Source: JBBSUX01 sp038234045 (GTDB taxonomy: Bacteria > Pseudomonadota > Gammaproteobacteria > Burkholderiales > Burkholderiaceae_C). Taken from it: DNA of 35,755 bases. The position numbers were made by a program, and so were the translations under genes. The stretch spans positions 1 to 35,755 of the forward strand of contig JBBSUX010000002.1 in NCBI GenBank assembly GCA_038234045.1. Reading direction: 5' to 3'. Positions 8,658-14,792 of the stretch are shown here, in pieces; within the stretch, counting starts at the first letter, position 1; each line of letters opens with the position of its first letter. Under the pieces are notes generated by a model. It was not told the origin of the DNA. It made no database searches and saw nothing but the letters and a program-made list of their open reading frames with translations.

Positions 8658-8700
8658 CCCGTTGAGAATCGCATCCCCTCGGCGGATGGGTAGCGCGTTG

Positions 8701-8764
8701 GATCGAGTTCATGTCGATCGAATTCCTATCGCTCAGTGTGCGCTAAGTCTTAAATCCTAATCTC
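8701..8764 (+). promoter_or_regulatory. Putative regulator sites upstream of the PepSY gene
   Basis: Two features stand out: an inverted repeat GATCGA (8701-8706) N7 TCGATC (8714-8719), and three tandem 7-base units each starting with TAA (TAAGTCT, TAAATCC, TAATCTC; 8744-8764). They lie 46-109 bases before the PepSY ATG. OmpR-family regulators bind tandem direct repeats, and such a regulator is encoded nearby (11939-12604), so this is a candidate site. The link is inference. Confidence 0.4.
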
Positions 8765-8809
8765 CATTTCACGCGATTTCCCGCGTGCAACCTGTCTGGA
8801 GACGGATTC

Positions 8810-9151
8810 ATGAAAACCCCCAAGTCCCGCTATTTCTACACCGCAGTGGCCGCCGCCATTCTTGCCACCACCACTGCCTCATTTGCCGCCACCAGCAGCG
8901 ACAACGACGCCATTCCTGCCCAGGCTGCGAAAGTTTCTCTTTCGCAAGCAATCGGGCATGCCGAGCAACAAACAGGCGGCAATGCCGTGCGTGCGGAGTA
9001 CGAAAACACCAACGCCGGGTGGGCCTATGACATCGAAGTCGTCAAGGGCGCCAAGGTGCTTGATGTGCGCGTCGATGCCACATCCGGCAGCGTGATCTCC
9101 GCTGTTGAAGACACTGTAGATCACGACGACGAGCACGACGCCAAAGACTGA
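8810..9151 (+). CDS. Secreted PepSY-domain protein
   Basis: The 113-residue product has a classical signal peptide (charged start, hydrophobic core, cleavage likely after SFAA near residue 27). A single PepSY domain follows: VSLSQAIGHAEQQTGGNAV, then GWAYDIEVVKGAKVLDVRVD and a closing SGSVISAVED. The tail is rich in His and Asp. PepSY domains occur in periplasmic proteins thought to bind or inhibit other envelope proteins; the role of this one is unknown. GGAG at 8798-8801 supports the ATG. A strong terminator follows, so it is probably a one-gene transcript. Small PepSY proteins are common next to QseBC/PmrAB-like systems such as the one encoded 1.4 kb downstream, and may be its target. Confidence 0.88.
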   Translation: MKTPKSRYFYTAVAAAILATTTASFAATSSDNDAIPAQAAKVSLSQAIGHAEQQTGGNAVRAEYENTNAGWAYDIEVVKGAKVLDVRVDATSGSVISAVEDTVDHDDEHDAKD

Positions 9152-9185
9152 TGCGTCGGGATGACGCATCGCTTGCGTTCCCCGA

Positions 9186-9216
9186 AGCCGCCTGCCCTTG
9201 CGCAGGCGGCTATTTT
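9186..9216 (+). terminator. Intrinsic terminator after the PepSY gene
   Basis: AGCCGCCTGC (9186-9195), a 6-base loop and GCAGGCGGCT (9202-9211) form a perfect 10-bp stem followed by ATTTT. A smaller hairpin (GATGCGTC / GACGCATC) lies just before it, at the stop codon. Confidence 0.85.
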
Positions 9217-9245
9217 CGTTCCCATTTGTACCCATTTCCGCCGCC

Positions 9246-9277
9246 CTAAGGCGACCGTAAGTCTCACGCGTCGAGAC
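9246..9277 (+). promoter_or_regulatory. Direct and inverted repeats upstream of the COG4705-like gene
   Basis: Two TAAG half sites start 11 bases apart (9247 and 9258), one helical turn, and are followed by GTCTC (9261-9265) N7 GAGAC (9273-9277). The TAAG element also opens the repeat array before the PepSY gene, suggesting shared control by the nearby OmpR-type regulator. This is a candidate only; no binding data exist here. Confidence 0.35.
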
Positions 9278-9335
9278 TGACGCCATACCGGGCACTCTTG
9301 ACCCGAATGCTTCAGCCCCTCGAAAGGAACCCGCC

Positions 9336-10139
9336 ATGAATACCGTAGTGGAAAGCACCACAACCCAAATGCTCAACAAGGTACCGCAGGTCACGCTCCT
9401 GTTCTGGATCGTCAAGATGATGTCCACAACGGTAGGGGAAACCGCCGCCGACCTTCTGAACGTGAACCTCAAGCTCGGTTTGACCAACACCTCGATCGTC
9501 ATGACGGTGCTTCTGCTTGCGGTGCTGGCTGTGCAACTGCGCGCCCGCCGCTACGTGCCGGGCGTTTACTGGCTAGCCGTAGTGCTCATCAGCACGGTCG
9601 GTACCTTGATCACCGACAACCTGAGCGACAACTTCGGCGTCTCGCTGTGGACGACCACCTTGGCTTTCAGCACGGCGCTCATCGTGACCTTCGGTGCCTG
9701 GTATGCAAGCGAGCGCACCCTTGCGATGCACAGCATCACCACGACGCGGCGGGAGTTGTTCTACTGGTTTGCGATCCTGTTCACTTTCGCTCTCGGCACC
9801 GCTGCGGGTGATCTCGTCGCTGAAAAACTGGGCCTCGGTTACGCCCTGTCGGCGCTGATCGTGGCCGGGCTGATCGTCCTGATCGCACTCGCTCACTACG
9901 CGTTCAAACTGAACGGCGTTATGGCCTTTTGGCTGGCTTATATCCTCACACGTCCGTTGGGCGCCTCGTGCGGCGACTATCTCTCGCAGCCAGCGGCCAG
10001 CGGCGGCTTGGGCCTGGGCACTGTCGTGACCAGCCTCATTTTTTTGGGCGCCATTCTGGGCTGCGTATCGTTCATGACAGCCACGCGCTTTGATGCGGTA
10101 GAAAGCCCGACACCGCGGCGGCCGGCTGCTGAAGCCTGA
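9336..10139 (+). CDS. COG4705-like polytopic membrane protein with internal duplication
   Basis: The 267-residue product has about seven to eight hydrophobic helices. A short Gly-Thr/Glu-x-x-x-Asp motif recurs four times: GETAADL (residue 34), GTLITDNLSD (89), GTAAGDL (154) and GASCGDYL (209). The spacings are 55, 65 and 55 residues, so the protein looks like two tandem halves of about 120 residues, each with two motif copies. This matches the uncharacterised COG4705 family of membrane proteins. The four conserved acidic residues inside helices suggest an ion- or metal-related transport role, but the function is unknown. It is often found, as here, with PepSY proteins and OmpR-type two-component systems. 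Confidence 0.82.
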   Translation: MNTVVESTTTQMLNKVPQVTLLFWIVKMMSTTVGETAADLLNVNLKLGLTNTSIVMTVLLLAVLAVQLRARRYVPGVYWLAVVLISTVGTLITDNLSDNFGVSLWTTTLAFSTALIVTFGAWYASERTLAMHSITTTRRELFYWFAILFTFALGTAAGDLVAEKLGLGYALSALIVAGLIVLIALAHYAFKLNGVMAFWLAYILTRPLGASCGDYLSQPAASGGLGLGTVVTSLIFLGAILGCVSFMTATRFDAVESPTPRRPAAEA

Positions 10140-10154
10140 TCCGGCAAACCGGAT
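10139..10154. terminator. Hairpin between convergent genes
   Basis: ATCCGG (10139-10144), CAAA and CCGGAT (10149-10154) lie exactly between the convergent COG4705-like and HiPIP genes. The stem is short and lacks a T-run directly after it on either strand, so it is a weak bidirectional terminator at best. Confidence 0.45.
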
Positions 10155-10167
10155 TCAGCTAGAGCGA

Positions 10168-10479
10168 TCAGGCTTTTTTGGCCCAGGCACTGCACCAGCC
10201 CGTGGCGGCGACCTGCTTGCCAGCAAACAGTGGGCAGGGGCCCGCTGCGTCGCCCGCCTTACCTTGGTACAGCGCGCAGTTACCGCAATGCTCGCCAGCG
10301 GCGTATTTGGGGTATTTGGTTTTGTCGACCTTGGTTGCGTCGGTCTTGTAGCCCAGAGCCACAGCTTGCGGGTCTGATTCGGCAACTGCTGCCTGGGCCT
10401 GCGCCAGATGCACGACGCCGGCAGCGCCGACAGCGATAGCCGACTGGATGAAGAAGGTTCTGCGAGTCGAGGTTTTCAT
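10168..10479 (-). CDS. High-potential iron-sulfur protein (HiPIP), Tat-exported
   Basis: The 103-residue product carries a twin-arginine signal (STRRTFFIQ) and a cleavage site near AQAQA (residue 30). Four cysteines at residues 65, 68, 82 and 96 (C-x2-C-x13-C-x13-C), within HCGNCALYQG and TGWCSAWAKK, form the cubane [4Fe-4S] site of HiPIPs. HiPIPs are periplasmic electron carriers, often donating to terminal oxidases or photosynthetic reaction centres. I chose the ATG at 10479 because it places the RR pair correctly; an in-frame start six codons upstream adds nothing. The gene is downstream of the sensor kinase gene and on the same strand. Confidence 0.94.
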   Translation of the reverse strand: MKTSTRRTFFIQSAIAVGAAGVVHLAQAQAAVAESDPQAVALGYKTDATKVDKTKYPKYAAGEHCGNCALYQGKAGDAAGPCPLFAGKQVAATGWCSAWAKKA

Positions 10480-10586
10480 GATTTTTCCGGCAGACAATGT
10501 CCGCGCTGAATTGAGCGCAAGCCGACACTAGCGCGGCACCGATGTCCTACGTGGACGGTCGGCTTCTCGCATGCGGTGCAAGTCGA

Positions 10587-11963
10587 TCAATTCAGGGCGA
10601 AGGTGACGCAAACCGACAGGCCCGACTGCAGCGCCTCGTCCGCATAAGCCAGTCGCACCTGTGCGCCAATCCGGTCGCAGATCGACTGGACGATCGAGAG
10701 TCCCAGACCCGATCCGGGCTGCTCATTGCCAAGCACCCGGTAGAAGGGGTCGAATACGCGGCTGCGCTCACCCACTGGAATGCCTGGTCCCGAATCCTGC
10801 ACGCGCAGCGTTGCGCGGCCGGGCTCGACCACTACCGAAAGATCGACCTTGCCAGTTTCCGGCGTGTAGCGGATGGCGTTGTCGACGAGATTCCTGACGA
10901 TGGCGGTCAGATCGAGCTCGCTCACCTGCAAGTACGCGTCCTGTTCGCCTTCCACGCCAATATCGATATGCTTGGCCTCGGCCAGTGGCTGCAGGTCTTC
11001 CAGGACACGGCGGAAGGTGCGCTGCACGGAAATCGCGGCTCCGGGCTCAGCCTTCCCGTCGGTGGTCTGGGCTTTGGCAAGCGCCAGGAGCTGCTCCAGC
11101 AGGTTGCGTCCACGTTCGATTCCGTGCTGAAGGCTTGTCAATCGCTCCCGGACGGTATCCGGCATTTCCGCTCCCGCCATTCGTTCGGCCTGCAGCGACA
11201 TGGCGGTCAGCGGGGAGCGAAGCTCGTGCGCGGCATCGGCAACGAACCGGCGCTGCACATCTACCGAGCGTGCGACACGCGCAAGCAAACGGTTGATCGC
11301 GACCACGAAAGGCCGCACCTCGACCGGGAGATGGGCCTCGTGCACAGCATGCAAATCACGCTCATCCCGCTCGTCGATTTCCCGGGAAAGCAAGGCGATC
11401 GGCCGGAACATCGTTCGCACCAGCTTGGCGACGATGATGAGCAGGATGGGAACGAGGATGAGGAACGGCATCAAGGTGCGCAAGGCACTGTCGCGGGCGA
11501 TCTCGTCGCGAACCTTGGTTTCCTGTGCGACCGCGATCCGCTCACCGCTCGCGAAGCTTCTGACCAGCACGCGAAACCGTTTCTCGCCCAGGTTCAGCGT
11601 GTGCAGGCCTTGGGCGAGCGCAGGTGGAATCGGAAGCTGCATGTGGGATCGCATTTGTGTTTGCAAACCGTGCGTGCCGGCCTCTATGCCGCTCTGATTC
11701 AGGTACTCAACGATGACACGTGATTCGGGATCGCTGTCCGTGGGTCGTTCGCCGCCCGGCTGACGACCGATCGCTGGCGCTTGACGGCTCACCAGCGCTG
11801 CTACCTGTCGCAATGTGTCGTCCTGCAGCTCATGCGCTTCGCTGAGCGCTGAGAGAAACGAGAAAACCCCTGCGAGCACCGCCACCAGCAGGATCGCAAG
11901 CGACAGCGATAGCGACAGCTTGAGCTGAATGGACTCGTTCAGGCGCTTTTTGAAACCATCCAT
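10587..11963 (-). CDS. Sensor histidine kinase, QseC-like
   Basis: The 458-residue kinase has one helix at about residues 16-38, a periplasmic loop of about 120 residues and a second helix at 163-183, followed by a short linker. The H-box DAAHELRSPLTAM carries the phosphorylated His246. The N-box NLVDNAIRYTP, G1 DSGPGIP and G2 GSGLGLSIVQ are all intact. The overall pattern matches QseC/PmrB-type sensors. Its start overlaps the end of the regulator gene by 25 bases, so the two are cotranslated. The signal sensed is unknown. Given the PepSY, HiPIP and COG4705-like neighbours, envelope or metal stress is a reasonable guess. Confidence 0.93.
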   Translation of the reverse strand: MDGFKKRLNESIQLKLSLSLSLAILLVAVLAGVFSFLSALSEAHELQDDTLRQVAALVSRQAPAIGRQPGGERPTDSDPESRVIVEYLNQSGIEAGTHGLQTQMRSHMQLPIPPALAQGLHTLNLGEKRFRVLVRSFASGERIAVAQETKVRDEIARDSALRTLMPFLILVPILLIIVAKLVRTMFRPIALLSREIDERDERDLHAVHEAHLPVEVRPFVVAINRLLARVARSVDVQRRFVADAAHELRSPLTAMSLQAERMAGAEMPDTVRERLTSLQHGIERGRNLLEQLLALAKAQTTDGKAEPGAAISVQRTFRRVLEDLQPLAEAKHIDIGVEGEQDAYLQVSELDLTAIVRNLVDNAIRYTPETGKVDLSVVVEPGRATLRVQDSGPGIPVGERSRVFDPFYRVLGNEQPGSGLGLSIVQSICDRIGAQVRLAYADEALQSGLSVCVTFALN

Positions 11964-12604
11964 CCCACCCCCCTCACGTTCTTGATGACTTCGCTGCCCA
12001 GCTTGCGCCGCAGCGCATGAATCAGAAACTCGACCGCATTGCTTTCGACCTCTTCACCCCAGCCGTAGATCCGGTCTTCAAGATCGCTGCGAGACAGGAT
12101 CGCGCCCGGACGCATCAGTAAGGCCTGCAGTAGTGCGAACTCCCGGTTCGTCAGTTGCAAAGGCGCCGCATTGCCAGTCTGGGCTTCTCGCGTAGCGGGA
12201 TCGAGGCTGACCACGCCATTACTCAGGACGGATGAGCCACTTCCGCCTTTTCGGCGCATCACGGCGCGCATACGAGCGAGCAACTCCGCCATCTCGAAAG
12301 GCTTGGGCACATAGTCGTCCGCTCCACCATCCAGACCATCCAGCCGGTCGTCGAGCGCGTCACGCGCTGTGATGATGATGAGCGGAACGGGGTTGTCCCT
12401 GGCCCGGATGCTGCGCAGAACCTCCAGCCCGTCGTTGCCGGGAAGACCCAGATCGAGCAAGACCAGGTCGTAGGGCTGGCAGGCGAGTGTGATGAGCGCC
12501 GTCTGTCCATTCTTGACCCAGTCGGCAGCGTAAGCCGCATCTTTCAGCGCGCTCTGGATGGCCTCGCCGATCATGGGATCGTCTTCAACCAGCAATACCC
12601 GCAT
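11939..12604 (-). CDS. OmpR/PhoB-family response regulator, QseB-like
   Basis: This 221-residue regulator has a receiver domain with the acidic pair EDD (7-9), phospho-acceptor Asp51 in LVLLDLGLPG, the Thr/Lys switch residues (IITARDA, PKPFEM), and a C-terminal winged helix ending in VRGVGWMVS, typical of OmpR-type DNA binding. I chose the ATG at 12604 because GGAGG lies 4 bases upstream on this strand (12609-12613) and the receiver starts at once; the longer frame to 12718 has no family support. It is transcribed first, then the kinase, with overlapping ends. Likely targets are the repeat-bearing upstream regions of the PepSY and COG4705-like genes; this is inference. Confidence 0.94.
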   Translation of the reverse strand: MRVLLVEDDPMIGEAIQSALKDAAYAADWVKNGQTALITLACQPYDLVLLDLGLPGNDGLEVLRSIRARDNPVPLIIITARDALDDRLDGLDGGADDYVPKPFEMAELLARMRAVMRRKGGSGSSVLSNGVVSLDPATREAQTGNAAPLQLTNREFALLQALLMRPGAILSRSDLEDRIYGWGEEVESNAVEFLIHALRRKLGSEVIKNVRGVGWMVSKSA

Positions 12605-12856
12605 CGTGCCTCCGTGTGGGAACCCGTTTATGAGCCGTTCATCGCTTGCCGCCCGCCGTCTGACAGCACGAGACAAAAGAGGATATAGGCAAGAAGCGCT
12701 GCCCGGCGCAGACTTCATCCATTGGTTTTGGTTGAGTCTGGACGAGGAAACTTAGCCGAACCATAGGCACTGCAGGGGCAAACCGGCACGCCTGCAGCAT
12801 GATCGGCCGCCGTCGAGCTCCGCGTCTTGTCCGTTATCTGATCGGAAGCGCAATCA

Positions 12857-12885
12857 ATGACAGCGCGCTCGGTGGTCGCTATTCT
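12857..12885 (+). promoter_or_regulatory. Sigma-70-like promoter directly before the aidB-like gene
   Basis: ATGACA (12857-12862), a 17-base spacer and TATTCT (12880-12885) match the -35 and -10 consensus well. Transcription would be expected to start about 7 bases after the -10 box, at or next to the ATG at 12892, which has no Shine-Dalgarno sequence. The mRNA may therefore be leaderless. Confidence 0.5.
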
Positions 12886-12891
12886 TGCGTC

Positions 12892-14550
12892 ATGTACATC
12901 GCAACCGCCGACAACTTCACCCACGACGTGACCAACCAAAGCACGCCGCTGGTCGATGTCAACCTGTTCGACGGCGACGCGGCTTTACGCGATGCCCTGC
13001 GCTTCAACGCGCCGGCGCTTGATACGACGCAGCTGAAAGCGCTGGGTGCGCAAGCCGGCTCGCAGACGATGCAGCAGCACGCGCGCCTTGCCAACGCGCA
13101 TCCGCCGGAGCTGCACACGCATGACCGCTTTGGCCACCGCATCGATACGGTGGAATTTCACCCCAGCTACCACGCGCTGATGAGCGCTGCGGTAGCTGCC
13201 GGCCTGCATGGGGCACCGTGGGCCGGCAGCAGCCATGTAGAGCGGGCGGCGGGCTTCATTCTGTTTACCGAACTGGAGCCCTCGGTGCTGTGCCCCATCT
13301 CGATGACCTACGCCTCTACGCCCGCCTTGCGCGGTAACCCGGCCATCCACGAGGCTTGGGCGCCGGGCTTGCGAAGCCGCGAGTACGACCCGACCACGCT
13401 CCCGTGCGATCAGAAAGCCGGCCTCACCATGGGCATGGGCATGACCGAGAAGCAGGGCGGCTCTGACGTGCGCGCCAACACGACCCAAGCGATGCGCGAT
13501 GGCAGCGACGCCTGGGGCGAGCGCTACCGGCTCAACGGCCACAAATGGTTTTTTTCCGCGCCGATGTGCGATGCGCATCTGGTGCTGGCGCAGGCGCCCG
13601 GCGGGCTTTCCTGCTTCTTCATGCCGCGCGTGCTGCCAAGCGGTGAGCGCAATGCTGTCGCCATCCAGCGCTTGAAGGACAAGCTCGGTAACCACGCCAA
13701 TGCCAGCAGCGAGGTCGAATTCAACGGCGCAACCGCCTGGCTGGTGGGCGACGAAGGCCGTGGCGTGCAGCAAATTCTTGAAATGGGCACCATGACCCGG
13801 CTCGATTGCGCACTTGGCACCAGCGGCCTGATGCGCCAGGCGCTGGCGCTAGCGTTGCACCACTGCGCGCAGCGCTGCGCTTTTGGCAAGCGCCTCATCG
13901 AGCAGCCACTGATGCTGAATGTGTTGGCTGACCTTGCTATTGAGAGTGAAGCTAATAGCGCCCTTGCAATAAGGCTTGCAAGCGCTTTTGATCATCAAGA
14001 TGACGCCCATGAGCGTCTCATGGCGCGGCTGCTCACCCCCATCGCCAAGTTCTGGATCTGCAAACGCGGCGCAGCGCTGGCGCAGGAGGCGATGGAATGC
14101 CTGGGCGGCAACGGCTATGTGGAGGAGGGCGGCGAGGGCGTGATGGCCCGCATCTACCGCGAGATGCCGCTCAATTCCATCTGGGAAGGCGCCGGCAACA
14201 TCATGGCGCTGGATCTGCTGCGCGCCACGCGCAAGGGCGATGCCGCCGCCGCGCTGGCGCAGGAACTTGCCCCCGCGCGCGGCCAGCATGCCGCGCTCGA
14301 CCGGCTGATCGATGCGCTGCCCACCCGCATGGACGCGCTTGCGACGGAGACCGAAGCCCGCCGCCTGGCGCAGGACGTAGCGCTGGCAGTGCAGGCCGCG
14401 TTGCTGGTGCAAGGCGCGCCAGCGGCGGTGAGCGATGCGTTCTGCGCCTCACGCATCGGCGGGGAATGGGGCTTGGTGTTCGGCACGCTGGGCGCCGGTG
14501 CCGATTGCGCGGAAATCGTTGCACGGGCTATGCCGTTCGCAGGACGCTGA
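12892..14550 (+). CDS. aidB: AidB-like acyl-CoA dehydrogenase homologue
   Basis: The 552-residue product follows E. coli AidB (541 residues) along its whole length. It shares NQSTPLVDVNLF near the N-terminus, LCPISMTYAS, the flavin-region motif GMGMTEKQGGSDVRANTT, HKWFFSAP, LKDKLGNHANASSEVEF and REMPLNSIWEGAGNIMALD. AidB is a flavoprotein of the adaptive response to alkylation damage; it binds DNA and may deactivate alkylating agents, but its chemistry is unsettled. No ribosome binding site precedes the ATG, which fits the possible leaderless promoter. A low-GC patch at 13933-14002 looks like an interspersed repeat but keeps the reading frame. The katE gene follows on the same strand, 242 bases away. 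Confidence 0.93.
   Translation: MYIATADNFTHDVTNQSTPLVDVNLFDGDAALRDALRFNAPALDTTQLKALGAQAGSQTMQQHARLANAHPPELHTHDRFGHRIDTVEFHPSYHALMSAAVAAGLHGAPWAGSSHVERAAGFILFTELEPSVLCPISMTYASTPALRGNPAIHEAWAPGLRSREYDPTTLPCDQKAGLTMGMGMTEKQGGSDVRANTTQAMRDGSDAWGERYRLNGHKWFFSAPMCDAHLVLAQAPGGLSCFFMPRVLPSGERNAVAIQRLKDKLGNHANASSEVEFNGATAWLVGDEGRGVQQILEMGTMTRLDCALGTSGLMRQALALALHHCAQRCAFGKRLIEQPLMLNVLADLAIESEANSALAIRLASAFDHQDDAHERLMARLLTPIAKFWICKRGAALAQEAMECLGGNGYVEEGGEGVMARIYREMPLNSIWEGAGNIMALDLLRATRKGDAAAALAQELAPARGQHAALDRLIDALPTRMDALATETEARRLAQDVALAVQAALLVQGAPAAVSDAFCASRIGGEWGLVFGTLGAGADCAEIVARAMPFAGR
13933..14002 (+). repeat. Repeat-like AT-rich palindromic patch inside the aidB-like gene (copy B, divergent)
   Basis: GC content and codon choice change abruptly here (several AT-rich codons and a rare ATA). 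The patch contains CTTGCAA (13963-13969) N6 TTGCAAG (13976-13982), with AGCGC (13957-13961) and GCGCT (13982-13986) as outer arms. It resembles copies A and C of the short repeat. Compared with E. coli AidB as I remember it, the protein has no extra residues here (AIESEANSALAIRLASAF aligns without a gap). The element therefore seems to overlay rather than interrupt the gene. Confidence 0.5.
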
Positions 14551-14792
14551 CCGACTGACACTGTCTGAACCCCATTCGCATGCTGATTCGTCCTACGGCC
14601 TTGCGCTCAACATTCGTGGCGCCACCAAAGCAGATCCATCCGCCAACAAGGGATCATCCAGCTAGCGTGCGCCGCGCTGGGTGGTGAACCTGGGGCGATT
14701 TTTTCTGACAGCAGAGGCGGCGCGGTACCGACAAGGCCTTCTCGTGGGTTCTCGTAACTTGCACCGCTCCAGATCACAAAGAGGCTCTTGCG

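Noticed and set aside
10542..11723. 393-codon plus-strand open frame
   Set aside because: It lies opposite the QseC-like kinase gene, whose motifs are all intact; the frame shows no family resemblance and is a high-GC shadow.
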